NCBI GenBank assembly: GCA_023432985.1
Contig: JAEZEQ010000034.1
Location: 11,220 to 75,219, forward strand
Origin: Bacteroidota bacterium
GTDB lineage: Bacteria > Bacteroidota > Bacteroidia > CAIKAF01
DNA: 64,000 bases
Direction of reading: 5' to 3'
Part shown: piece by piece, positions 27,659 through 36,031 of the stretch
Numbering within the stretch: the first letter of the stretch is position 1
How the letters are laid out: each line of letters begins with the position of its first letter
Position numbers and translations under genes: made by a program
Notes under the pieces: generated by a model
What the model saw: only the letters and a program-made list of their open reading frames with translations
Database searches by the model: none
Told to the model about the DNA's origin: nothing

Positions 27659-28880
27659 AGTAGGCTAAGGCTTTATGGATACGGCTTACCGCTTCACGTA
27701 ATTGTGTTTCATTGATAACCAATGGTGGAGCGAGGCGAATGATTGTATCGTGCGTAGGTTTTGCCAATACGCCCAATTCCATCATTTTGTGACAAATATC
27801 GAGGGCACTAACTCCGTTTATAGTTTCTATATCTATGGCATTCAGGAGTCCTTTTCCGCGCACTTGTTTGATGCGTTTGGAAGGGATTTGTTTAAGTAAA
27901 TCGCGCAATAAAATTCCCATTTTTTCGGCATTTTCGGCTAATTTTTCATCCTGAACTACCAGAAGTGCTTCCATGGCAACGGCGCACGCGAGTGGATTTC
28001 CACCGAAGGTGCTTCCATGTTCGCCCGGTTTAATCGTAAGCATTACTTCCGAAGAGGATAATACAGCCGATACAGGGTATACGCCGCCGCTCAGGGCTTT
28101 ACCGAGGACCAAAAGATCGGGCTTTACGTTTTCGTGATTTACGGCCAGGAGTTTGCCCGTACGTGCAATGCCGGTTTGAACCTCATCGGCAATCCATAGT
28201 ACGCGCGCTTCCGTACAAAGTTTCCGCACCTGAGTCAAATAACCTTCATCGGGAATAATAACCCCGGCTTCACCTTGTATGGGTTCGCACATAAATGCGG
28301 CTACATTAGGGTCTTTCAAGGCTTTTTCCAAAGCAGGAATATCATTGTAGGGTATAATTTCGAAGCCACTTAAGAAAGGCCCGAACCCTTGAAAGGAGCT
28401 TGGGTCTGTACTTGCCGAAATAGCAGCAATAGAGCGACCCCAGAAATTGCCTTCCACAAAAATTACTTTTGCCTGATTTTCGGCTATGCCTTTTACATCA
28501 TAGGCCCATCTCCGGGCAAGCTTTACCGCCGTTTCGCAGGCTTCTACACCGCTATTCATAGGTAATACGCGTTCATAACCGAAATAATTGGTGATAAATT
28601 CGGCATATTTTCCCAATAAATTATTGTGAAAAGCACGACTGGTAAGCGTAAGTTTACTCGCCTGGGTGCTGAGCGCAGAAATAATACGGGGGTGACAATG
28701 ACCTTGGTTTACCGCAGAATAAGCCGATAAAAAATCGAAATATTCCTTGCCTTCACAATCCCACATTAAAGCTCCTTCAGCCCTTTCTATTACTACCGGT
28801 AAGGGATGATAATTATGAGCCCCGTAATGATGTTCCAGATCTATTAATTCCTTCGATTTACTTTTATTTTGTGTTTGCAT
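27639..28880 (-). CDS. rocD: Ornithine-oxo-acid transaminase
   Basis: 413 aa class III PLP aminotransferase. [17 protein letters not shown] near 110, [13 protein letters not shown] near 230 and the PLP lysine in [16 protein letters not shown] near 257-272 are as in ornithine aminotransferase. The N-terminal [20 protein letters not shown] is diagnostic for RocD. It converts ornithine and 2-oxoglutarate to glutamate semialdehyde and glutamate. A -7 element lies 22 nt upstream of the start. Confidence 0.95.
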   Translation of the reverse strand: MQTQNKSKSKELIDLEHHYGAHNYHPLPVVIERAEGALMWDCEGKEYFDFLSAYSAVNQGHCHPRIISALSTQASKLTLTSRAFHNNLLGKYAEFITNYFGYERVLPMNSGVEACETAVKLARRWAYDVKGIAENQAKVIFVEGNFWGRSIAAISASTDPSSFQGFGPFLSGFEIIPYNDIPALEKALKDPNVAAFMCEPIQGEAGVIIPDEGYLTQVRKLCTEARVLWIADEVQTGIARTGKLLAVNHENVKPDLLVLGKALSGGVYPVSAVLSSSEVMLTIKPGEHGSTFGGNPLACAVAMEALLVVQDEKLAENAEKMGILLRDLLKQIPSKRIKQVRGKGLLNAIDIETINGVSALDICHKMMELGVLAKPTHDTIIRLAPPLVINETQLREAVSRIHKALAYYDGKDE

Positions 28881-28902
28881 AATCTGAATTTATTTAGTTC
28901 TA

Positions 28903-28910
28903 CAAAGATA
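28903..28910 (-). promoter_or_regulatory. -7 element of rocD
   Basis: Minus-strand TATCTTTG, an exact TAnnTTTG match, 22 nt before the rocD ATG. Confidence 0.5.
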
Positions 28911-28935
28911 TAATATTCCCCAACAGGTCGAAATA

Positions 28936-29328
28936 TTAAGCTTCCGGCTCCAATCCCTCTTCATCAATATCGAGAAATTCATCTATTTCTCTTCTCTCTT
29001 TTTTAGTTGGCCTGCCGCTGCCCGGGTCACGAGTAACCACGCTGACTAACCGCGATTTTTCCCATTTCAGAATTTCTGTTTCAGGGGTAATATCCTTCAG
29101 GTATTGTTCCACAAGCTTTGCACCCACTCTGCCATTGGGCAAAGCCAGTATTTGATATCGTCGGGTGATAATTCCCTTTTTTAATTCGATTTGATCTCCG
29201 GCTTTTACTTCTTTAGAGGCTTTGGCCTGAGTTGTATTGAGTTTTATTTTACCTCCATTGCAGGCGTCTGTAGCCACACTTCTGGTTTTTGCCAGGCGAA
29301 CCGACCATATGAATTTATCCAGTCTCAT
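28936..29328 (-). CDS. S4-domain RNA-binding protein (Hsp15-like)
   Basis: 130 aa. The N-terminus MRLDKFIWSVRLAKTRSVA is the start of an S4 RNA-binding domain (to about residue 60), followed by a basic tail with VVTRDPGSGRPTKKERREID. This is the HslR/Hsp15 layout; the E. coli protein rescues 50S subunits carrying stalled nascent chains. It has its own -7 element. Confidence 0.88.
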   Translation of the reverse strand: MRLDKFIWSVRLAKTRSVATDACNGGKIKLNTTQAKASKEVKAGDQIELKKGIITRRYQILALPNGRVGAKLVEQYLKDITPETEILKWEKSRLVSVVTRDPGSGRPTKKERREIDEFLDIDEEGLEPEA

Positions 29329-29343
29329 GTTTATTTTTCCTTA

Positions 29344-29351
29344 CAAAGTTA
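29344..29351 (-). promoter_or_regulatory. -7 element of the S4-domain gene
   Basis: Minus-strand TAACTTTG, an exact TAnnTTTG match, 15 nt before the ATG at 29328 and just after the stop of the upstream aminopeptidase gene. Confidence 0.45.
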
Positions 29352-29355
29352 AGGA

Positions 29356-30396
29356 TTAACCATATCTTTTTTTGAGGATTTCTATATATTTTTTTAAATC
29401 AGAATCGGCCAATTCTTCAAATTCATCACGATAAATATGCGATTTATTATTGTATTGCCTAAACAAGATAAAGGTGGCATTATTGGGCAATTTATCCGGA
29501 TTTCGCAAAGCCTTAAATGCATCCGGATTATGAAAGGGAAGCCTGTTTAATCCCTCTACTATTTCCCGTATCATTTTTTGCTTATAGGCCTCTTTTCGCA
29601 TATCATTTTCTTGCTCGATTGCCTTATATAAGCTGTCTAAACGTTGTGCCCCCAGAAGCATATTTTGAGCCAGTAATTCGTAATCCTCCTGATCGTATTT
29701 GTATTGCAAATATTCTTTTGAATCTTTTCCATAATAGGTTTCCAGATAAAGGTAAGCGCCTTGATCTCCGATAAATGAGGCCAGGTTTTCGCTTTCATCG
29801 GTATCATCTTTTATAAAAATAGTACCATGCGAAAGTTCGTGTATCAATACATTGGCCAAATCGCCGATGGAAGCATTGAGCATGCTGCTGAGAATAGGGT
29901 CATTTAAAAAACCGAGCGTACTCCATGCGTTTACTTCACGAATTCGGGTTTCATAGCCTTCCTTTTGCAATAGTGCGGCCTCATATTCGGCATCTTCTTT
30001 GGTGAAAAAACCTTTATAGCCCACTTCGCCCACTATGGGAAATTTCCATGTTTTTGGGGTCAAACTGTATTTTTTGCTTCCGGTAATAGCCCATAATAAG
30101 GGTTCTCCCTTTTGATCGTAATAGCGGGTATAATTTTTATTTTCATATAAGAGGAGTGAATCGAAAGCAAAGCGGCGTATATGCAGTGCGATATTCAATT
30201 TCTTTCTTTCATTTTCCGATAATTCAGACCTTTTCAGTATGCCTTCTATAGGTTTTGCACCGAGTAGAATTTTACCCTGACCATGCGCCAGATGTGTATA
30301 ATAGGAAATCATATCTTCCTGTGCTATGGCGCTAAATGAGCCACACAGCAAGAGTAGATCTATACATATAAGTTTGAGTATATAATTTTTGAACAT
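29356..30396 (-). CDS. Predicted secreted metallo-aminopeptidase (COG4324/Aminopep family)
   Basis: 346 aa. N-terminal signal peptide ending near AIAQ. The zinc motif HELSH (in VLIHELSHGTIF, near 187-198) is followed by ENLASFIGDQGAY, the usual third-ligand segment of this family. YKGFFTKEDAE and WSTLGFLNDPILSSM are also conserved in predicted aminopeptidases of COG4324. Substrate unknown; probably a periplasmic peptidase. Confidence 0.85.
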   Translation of the reverse strand: MFKNYILKLICIDLLLLCGSFSAIAQEDMISYYTHLAHGQGKILLGAKPIEGILKRSELSENERKKLNIALHIRRFAFDSLLLYENKNYTRYYDQKGEPLLWAITGSKKYSLTPKTWKFPIVGEVGYKGFFTKEDAEYEAALLQKEGYETRIREVNAWSTLGFLNDPILSSMLNASIGDLANVLIHELSHGTIFIKDDTDESENLASFIGDQGAYLYLETYYGKDSKEYLQYKYDQEDYELLAQNMLLGAQRLDSLYKAIEQENDMRKEAYKQKMIREIVEGLNRLPFHNPDAFKALRNPDKLPNNATFILFRQYNNKSHIYRDEFEELADSDLKKYIEILKKRYG

Positions 30397-30431
30397 AAAA
30401 AAACCGTATCGATCGGATACGGTTTAAAAAT
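30397..30431 (-). terminator. Terminator after the 256-aa membrane protein gene
   Basis: Perfect 10-bp stem AAACCGTATC / GATACGGTTT (30401-30410 and 30416-30425) with A/T tracts. It sits just upstream of the aminopeptidase ATG, so that gene likely has its own weak promoter or depends on readthrough. Confidence 0.85.
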
Positions 30432-30445
30432 AAAAAAATTAAATA

Positions 30446-31216
30446 TTATCTCCAATTCCCATTGGTAGTAGCTTCGGTCAATGAGCCTAATTTTATCAAA
30501 CTATCGGGAACTTCCTTATTGTATTTTTCGCCCAAATCGGATAAGAAATTACGGAAATTTGCCGATACCAACATGGTAGGCTGGGTAAGCGATGAATCGT
30601 TATTGATAATCATAGATCCTGTTTCTAAGCTGAATGTGCTTCCATTACCATATGGAATATAAGGCAATGAGTCTACAGGATAACCTTTATAATCGAATGC
30701 ATAGCTTCCGAGAACTGGAATTTCTACTATTTCGCGCGAAATTTTTCCTTGAGCTACAGCCAATGAATCCTCTTCATTTCCTTCCATTTTCAGGATGCTT
30801 AATTTCCCGTTTTTTACAAAATCGACCAAAGAATCGAAGTTAGAGGCATATACTTTTTTCGCATCCTTATAGGCAAGTTGCGCCGCACGGATAACCAATA
30901 AACGCTCTTTCACCTCATTGTATCTGTAATCTTTTTCGCGAGAAAAACTGATTTCGTTATTGATGGTGGTATAATTGAAATATACAAATGCTAGAGCTCC
31001 GCCTAAAAAACTAATGGTCAGTATGGGTACGAATATGCCTTTAATTTTTCCTGAACTTAAAAGTACTATCATCACACCACAAATCAACATGGCAATACCG
31101 CCAATTAAGAATAGACTAGTTTGAGGTTCTTTTTGATTTAAACCGACAGTGATTAATAATGCGCTGATTATTAATACGATGATGGCGAATAAATACCGAT
31201 TAAAAAAAAGTTTCAT
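30446..31216 (-). CDS. Membrane protein with pilin-like soluble domain, unknown function
   Basis: 256 aa. Three N-terminal hydrophobic helices (about 8-26, 35-54, 61-80), then a soluble domain beginning with a helix VKERLLVIRAAQLAYKDAKK (about 103-122) and YASNFDSLVDFVKNGKL. That helix plus short strands recalls the body of type II pseudopilins, but no prepilin peptidase site is present. Separate gene with a clear terminator. I do not know the function. Confidence 0.7.
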   Translation of the reverse strand: MKLFFNRYLFAIIVLIISALLITVGLNQKEPQTSLFLIGGIAMLICGVMIVLLSSGKIKGIFVPILTISFLGGALAFVYFNYTTINNEISFSREKDYRYNEVKERLLVIRAAQLAYKDAKKVYASNFDSLVDFVKNGKLSILKMEGNEEDSLAVAQGKISREIVEIPVLGSYAFDYKGYPVDSLPYIPYGNGSTFSLETGSMIINNDSSLTQPTMLVSANFRNFLSDLGEKYNKEVPDSLIKLGSLTEATTNGNWR

Positions 31217-31406
31217 AGACTTTATTTAGAATTAAAACGAAAAATTTAAGTTCAAAAATAGAAACATAAAAGCATTACGCAAGCATTTTTTCAAATATTC
31301 TTAAAAGATTTAGACTGTTCGTATACAAGAAAGACTGGATATGGGGCTATAATTATTTGGTTTGAACACGATTAAATCTTTATTTTGCATCAAATAAAAA
31401 TCAGGC

Positions 31407-31610
31407 ATGGAGCAAGGGATGTTTACCACGGGGCGTATTATTTTTGCCTTATCTTTTTTCGCGGTATTTTTTATAGTCTTAATCATAAGTTACCGCAAAG
31501 ACATGGCCGAGATGCGTCTTAGTTATAAGAATTGGTGGATTGTTTTGCTTGCGGTTATTTTGTTTTTGGGTTTATTTTTGTTTTTAAAGCGAAAATTCAT
31601 CGGGGTTTAG
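31407..31610 (+). CDS. Small two-helix membrane protein
   Basis: 67 aa. Two hydrophobic helices (about 9-27 and 43-59) around a short polar loop RKDMAEMRLSYKNWW. Upstream lies TTTG followed 18 nt later by TTATTTTG, close to a -33/-7 promoter. The 3' end overlaps the convergent Nudix gene by 27 bp. Unknown function; the composition and placement support a real gene. Confidence 0.6.
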   Translation: MEQGMFTTGRIIFALSFFAVFFIVLIISYRKDMAEMRLSYKNWWIVLLAVILFLGLFLFLKRKFIGV

Positions 31611-32255
31611 AAGTTTTGCCACCTCAGCCATAATCATAGCTGTTGCGCCCCATACCATTCCCACCGAAAAATCATAATAGGGATAGTTTTTTATTTTTCC
31701 GTTTGCTATGGGCATATCGGTATATTTAATTCTATCTTTTTCGAAAAGTTCGTGTAGGGGCAGGAGGAGTATTTCTTCCACTTCGGCAGGATCCGGGATA
31801 AATTGAGGTGTTTCTTCGCTATAGGCCAGAAAGGGGTGTACCAAAAAGCGGCTGGGTGGTATATATAGTTTAGAGATGGCAATGCTGTTTTTCACCAATC
31901 GGGGTTCTATATTTACCTCTTCATGAGCTTCCCTGAGGGCTGTGCGCATTAAATCGCCTGCATCTATTTCTTCCATTTTTCCCCCGGGAAATCCAATTTG
32001 TCCGGAATGTACACCGGCATATAATGGTCTGCGCATAAGGCATAATTCGGGTTTATTTTGTGCATTTGGAAAAAGGAGAATCAATACAGCCCCTAGTCGG
32101 GTGTCGGGCGAAACCGGGTTTTGCATAAATAATTCCATATCGCGTATGCGTTTTGTGGGCGCCATTGTAAAATGAGCGTCCTTGCCCGGAAATACTATGT
32201 TTTGTGGCTTAGATAATGCTTCAAATCTCTTTAAAACATCTTCGAAATTTCGCAT
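31584..32255 (-). CDS. Nudix hydrolase, CoA pyrophosphatase type
   Basis: 223 aa. The Nudix box runs from GFPGGKMEE to REAHEEVNI (about 94-119) and is preceded by LLFPNAQNKPELCLMRR, typical of NudL-like coenzyme A diphosphatases. Expected to split CoA or its thioesters into phosphopantetheine and 3',5'-ADP. The start overlaps the stop of the rhomboid gene by 1 bp, so they form an operon. Confidence 0.87.
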   Translation of the reverse strand: MRNFEDVLKRFEALSKPQNIVFPGKDAHFTMAPTKRIRDMELFMQNPVSPDTRLGAVLILLFPNAQNKPELCLMRRPLYAGVHSGQIGFPGGKMEEIDAGDLMRTALREAHEEVNIEPRLVKNSIAISKLYIPPSRFLVHPFLAYSEETPQFIPDPAEVEEILLLPLHELFEKDRIKYTDMPIANGKIKNYPYYDFSVGMVWGATAMIMAEVAKLLNPDEFSL

Positions 32256-33121
32256 TAATGTTCCATTTTTTTACTATAATCTGCCAAAAATTGCTTCTCG
32301 TTTGGGGTCAGCATATCCATTCCGTGTACAGATATTTTTTCGAGCAGATGATCCAGATATTCTTCAGGAGAAACGATTTCCGGCTCCATTTCCGGTTTCA
32401 GGGTAGATTTTAGATTGGAGGAGGCATAAGAATAAACCGGTGCTTTGCGTTTGGCCCGCACAGGTTTCAGGTTAGACGGATTCACATGTCCGCGGCGAAT
32501 AGCTACGGCAAAAAGGAAACCACATATATAGCCTCCCAAATAATGCAATTGGAGGTCCACCATTTTATTGGCCAATAAAAAGACTATACTTAAGGCCGGT
32601 AATACTATGCCCAGGTATTTGAGTTTGATTGGAAAAATGCCGTAAAAGCGTACGATTTTTTTGGGAATATAATAGGTAGAAACCAGAATGAGCGTCATGA
32701 TTCCGCCGCTGGATCCGGAGCTGTAGGCGGGGAAACTAAGGGCCTGACTCAGCGGAAGGGCATGGAAAAAGAGCAGTAAAAATGCGCCTGCAATATTTCC
32801 GAAAAGGAAAAGGGGTAATACGATTTTTTTTCCGAGTAAATTGCCGGTGAGCGAACTGAAAATGAAAAATCCGGCAAGGTTTAGAATGAAAACAATGGGA
32901 TTTTCGTGAAACAAAAAGAAAGTAAAAATCGTCCATGGTTTTTGAATAAACGCATGCAGGTCGGTAGGCAGGAAAAGGTTGGATTGAACTATAGCTTGCG
33001 CTTGGTTTTCGTTGGGTAATATGAACCAAAACACATAGAAAACAATAAGCACCAAAGGAACGATAAGGTGACTATTTTTCCGGAATGTCCGGGTTGTTTT
33101 CAAAAGTTTTTTCACAAACAT
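32255..33121 (-). CDS. Rhomboid family intramembrane serine protease
   Basis: 288 aa. Six or so helices (about 20-215) with the catalytic serine motif GSSGGIM and the histidine motif LHYLGGYICG. A cytoplasmic C-terminal extension (about 215-288) ends in EKISVHGMDMLTPNEKQFLADYSKK, as in Bacteroidota rhomboids with a DUF6576-like tail. It lies 27 bp downstream of a second rhomboid gene; such pairs are common in the phylum. Confidence 0.87.
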   Translation of the reverse strand: MFVKKLLKTTRTFRKNSHLIVPLVLIVFYVFWFILPNENQAQAIVQSNLFLPTDLHAFIQKPWTIFTFFLFHENPIVFILNLAGFFIFSSLTGNLLGKKIVLPLFLFGNIAGAFLLLFFHALPLSQALSFPAYSSGSSGGIMTLILVSTYYIPKKIVRFYGIFPIKLKYLGIVLPALSIVFLLANKMVDLQLHYLGGYICGFLFAVAIRRGHVNPSNLKPVRAKRKAPVYSYASSNLKSTLKPEMEPEIVSPEEYLDHLLEKISVHGMDMLTPNEKQFLADYSKKMEH

Positions 33122-33148
33122 ACCTACATAAAATAATAGGGAAAGTTA

Positions 33149-33832
33149 CTAAAAATTTTTCCAATAGAGCTGACCCTTTTTTCTCCAGTATAAAAGTAGG
33201 ATCAGTCCCGTCAATGCTCCGCCTATATGTGCAAAGTGGGCCACATTATCGCCGGGTCTGTTGGCAAAGCCGCTAAAAAGGTCAAGGCCGATTAGTATGG
33301 CCACCCAGTATTTTGCTTTAAGTGGGAATAAGAAATTGAGATAAATAATATTATTGGGGAACATAAATCCGTATGCAATCAGTATACCGTATAAAGCTCC
33401 GGATGCTCCGACCATACCTTGCGGTGCATTTTGTCCGGTAAAATATAAATATGCCAAATAGATTCCGGCCGCGCCTAAGCCGCATACCAAATAATAGAGC
33501 AGGAATTTTTTAGTTTTCCAATAAGATTCCACAACCGTTCCAAACATCCAAAGGGCGAACATATTGAAGAAAAGGTGTAAAAAATCGCCATGCGTAAACA
33601 TATAGGTAATAAACTGAAAGGGTATTTTTGTCAGCATAGGATCGAAGCCGTAATAATTCAGCACATCTTCGGGCCAGGTTTGAATAAGCGGGAATCGAAG
33701 CGGGAAATACAATTCGATAAATTGCGCCAAAGCGGGAATTAATCCGGCCAGAAATACGAGTCCATTTATGATTAAAAGATTCAGCGTAACCGGTGGTATG
33801 GCCGGTCTACCGGCATTTTGATTGAAATTCAT
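33149..33832 (-). CDS. Rhomboid family intramembrane serine protease
   Basis: 227 aa, a compact six-helix rhomboid. HGDFLHLFFNMFALWMFG (about 91-108) is the HxxxN region, GASGALYG (about 142-149) has the catalytic serine and AHIGGALTGL (about 202-211) the catalytic histidine. Cleaves membrane-anchored proteins; substrates unknown. First of two adjacent rhomboid genes. Confidence 0.92.
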   Translation of the reverse strand: MNFNQNAGRPAIPPVTLNLLIINGLVFLAGLIPALAQFIELYFPLRFPLIQTWPEDVLNYYGFDPMLTKIPFQFITYMFTHGDFLHLFFNMFALWMFGTVVESYWKTKKFLLYYLVCGLGAAGIYLAYLYFTGQNAPQGMVGASGALYGILIAYGFMFPNNIIYLNFLFPLKAKYWVAILIGLDLFSGFANRPGDNVAHFAHIGGALTGLILLLYWRKKGQLYWKNF

Positions 33833-33857
33833 GCGAGAATATATTTGTGCGAAGTTC

Positions 33858-34493
33858 TTATTTGTTTTTTAATTTATCGGAAAATACGCGTTTAAATTTT
33901 TCCATTTTGGGTTGAATAACCATGCGACAATAGGGCTGATTGGGGTTTTGCGCATAGAAATTCTGATGTTCGTTTTCAGCGGGATAGAAGGAGCTGAAGG
34001 CTGTGATTTCCGTAACAATGGGTTTAGGGAAAGCGCCTGAGGCATCAAGTTGAGATTTAATTTCCTCGGCAATTTTGCGTTGCGAATCGGAGTGGTAGAA
34101 AATGGCGCTTCTATATTGTGTGCCTATATCGGCTCCTTGTTGGTTGAGCGTGGTGGGGTCATGCGTAAGAAAGAAAACTTCGAGAATTTCGGACAGAGAA
34201 ATAAGCGCAGTATCGTAGCTTAATTGTACCACTTCAGCGTGTCCTGTGCGACCACTGCACACTTCTTTATAAGCCGGATTTTTAATATTTCCGCCGCTAT
34301 ATCCACTTGTTACGCTTTCGACTCCGTTTAATGCCTCGAATACAGCTTCTACACACCAAAAGCAACCGGCTCCGAGTGTAATCGTATCGAGATGCTTGGC
34401 TGTGTTATTATGCATTATTTCTTGTGTCATGACCGTTTTAGGTTGGCATCCAAAGATAGTGCTTATTATAATAATGGAAAATGAAAATTTCAT
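33858..34493 (-). CDS. msrA: Peptide methionine sulfoxide reductase A, lipoprotein form
   Basis: 211 aa. GAGCFWCVEAVFEAL carries the catalytic Cys44, and GYSGGNIKNPAYKEVCSGRTGHAEVV is the usual continuation. The N-terminus MKFSFSIIIISTIFGCQ has a lipobox with Cys16, so the enzyme should be anchored in the envelope and repair methionine sulfoxide in exported proteins. It is separated from the rhomboid genes by 25 bp. Confidence 0.93.
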   Translation of the reverse strand: MKFSFSIIIISTIFGCQPKTVMTQEIMHNNTAKHLDTITLGAGCFWCVEAVFEALNGVESVTSGYSGGNIKNPAYKEVCSGRTGHAEVVQLSYDTALISLSEILEVFFLTHDPTTLNQQGADIGTQYRSAIFYHSDSQRKIAEEIKSQLDASGAFPKPIVTEITAFSSFYPAENEHQNFYAQNPNQPYCRMVIQPKMEKFKRVFSDKLKNK

Positions 34494-34610
34494 AAGCGAA
34501 GAAAGGAGTAATTTTTGAAATGGGGTGATAATGAAGCGTTAAATTTAGGAAGAAATAGCATGTATATAAGGAATGCTGCTTGTTTGTATACAGGGTTAAA
34601 AATTTGCATG

Positions 34611-34618
34611 TACCTTTG
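34611..34618 (+). promoter_or_regulatory. -7 element of mnmE
   Basis: TACCTTTG, an exact TAnnTTTG match, ends 4 nt before the first possible ATG (34623) and 10 nt before a second ATG (34629). A leaderless or very short-leader transcript is implied. Confidence 0.5.
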
Positions 34619-34622
34619 CGCT

Positions 34623-35987
34623 ATGATTATGCACAGTACAGATACTATTGCGGCGATAGCCACACCTTCGGGTGCAGGCGCCATCGGGGTTATACGTTTG
34701 AGTGGTCCTGATGCTTTTTCCATTTTATCGCAAGCTTGGAAAGGGAAATCGCTCAAGGAAGCAGCGCCCAATAGTTTGCTTTATGGCCATATTTTAGACG
34801 AAGAAAATGCCATTTTAGACGAAGTGGTATTATCCATATTTCGGGCTCCTCATTCCTATACCAAAGAAGACACTATAGAAATTTCCTGTCATGGTTCGGC
34901 GTATATTTTGCAACAGCTTATGCGGCGTTTATTGCGTTTGGGAGCGCGTCAGGCTGAGGCGGGAGAGTTTACCCAACGTGCATTTTTAAACGGCCGCTTC
35001 GATTTGGCGCAGGCCGAGGCAGTGGCCGATATTATTGCATCGGCATCGGGGAGAAGTCACCGCATTGCCATGGCACAATTGAGAGGCGGGGTGAGTAAGG
35101 ATATTGCGCAATTGCGTGAGGAGTTGGTGCATTTTGCATCCTTGATTGAATTGGAATTGGATTTTGGAGAAGAGGATGTGGAGTTTGCATCCAGGGATGA
35201 TTTAAAAAACTTGATTGAAAAAATCAAACTGCATATTCAAAAATTGATTGCCTCTTTTGCTTATGGCAATGCGATTAAGAAAGGGGTTCCTGTAGCCATT
35301 GTAGGGAAACCCAATGCCGGCAAAAGTACGCTTTTGAATGCTTTGCTGAATGAGGAAAAAGCGATAGTGAGCGATATAGCGGGCACCACCCGGGATGTGG
35401 TAGAGGATGTTTTGCAAATTGAGGGGATTCATTTCCGCTTAATGGATACAGCCGGTCTGCGCGAAACCTCGGATGTGGTGGAAGCAATAGGAGTGGAGCG
35501 CACTCTGGAAAGAATGCGCCTAAGCAGCATTATTTTGTATTTGTTCGACCTGCAATCGGAAAATGAAAATGAGGTGAAACAAACCCTGGCCGAATATAAA
35601 GAAAGCTATAAAGATGCCACGGTGATTCCGGTTGCCAATAAGGCCGATATGGGATTGGCTGATATGGACATAGAGGGTCTAATCTTTATTTCGGCGAAGA
35701 ATAAAGAGGGAATTGGGGAGCTGAGCCGTCTCATGGTAGAGGCATCGGGTGCTCATAAATTTAACGATGAAGATGTTATCATTAGCAATATACGCCATGT
35801 TGCGGCATTGGAATCGGCCCTTGAATTTTTGGATAAAGCTTTGATGGGCGTAGAGGGGGGGCTATCCGGAGATTTTGTTGCTATGGATATACGCAGCGCC
35901 TTGCGTTACCTCGGAGAGATAACAGGGCATGTAGATGTAGAGGAGCTATTGGGGAATATCTTTAGTAAATTCTGTATCGGCAAATAA
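34623..35987 (+). CDS. mnmE: tRNA uridine-5-carboxymethylaminomethyl modification GTPase
   Basis: 454 aa from ATG 34623 (or 452 from 34629); the longer frame up to 34515 would not fit the family length. N-terminal folate-binding domain (DTIAAIATPSGAGAIGVIR), GTPase domain with GKPNAGKS, DTAGLRET and NKAD, and the C-terminal Cys in FCIGK. With MnmG it modifies the wobble uridine of several tRNAs. A single gene with its promoter next to the start. Confidence 0.96.
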   Translation: MIMHSTDTIAAIATPSGAGAIGVIRLSGPDAFSILSQAWKGKSLKEAAPNSLLYGHILDEENAILDEVVLSIFRAPHSYTKEDTIEISCHGSAYILQQLMRRLLRLGARQAEAGEFTQRAFLNGRFDLAQAEAVADIIASASGRSHRIAMAQLRGGVSKDIAQLREELVHFASLIELELDFGEEDVEFASRDDLKNLIEKIKLHIQKLIASFAYGNAIKKGVPVAIVGKPNAGKSTLLNALLNEEKAIVSDIAGTTRDVVEDVLQIEGIHFRLMDTAGLRETSDVVEAIGVERTLERMRLSSIILYLFDLQSENENEVKQTLAEYKESYKDATVIPVANKADMGLADMDIEGLIFISAKNKEGIGELSRLMVEASGAHKFNDEDVIISNIRHVAALESALEFLDKALMGVEGGLSGDFVAMDIRSALRYLGEITGHVDVEELLGNIFSKFCIGK

Positions 35988-36031
35988 AATTGCCCGGTAA
36001 AATCAGCCCAATCGCGTTAGTAGAGTCTTGT

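Noticed and set aside
35988..36031. CGGTAAA ... TTTACCG as terminator between mnmE and the CoA-transferase
   Set aside because: The arms are 7 bp, the loop is about 30 nt and no T tract follows, so it is not a convincing terminator.
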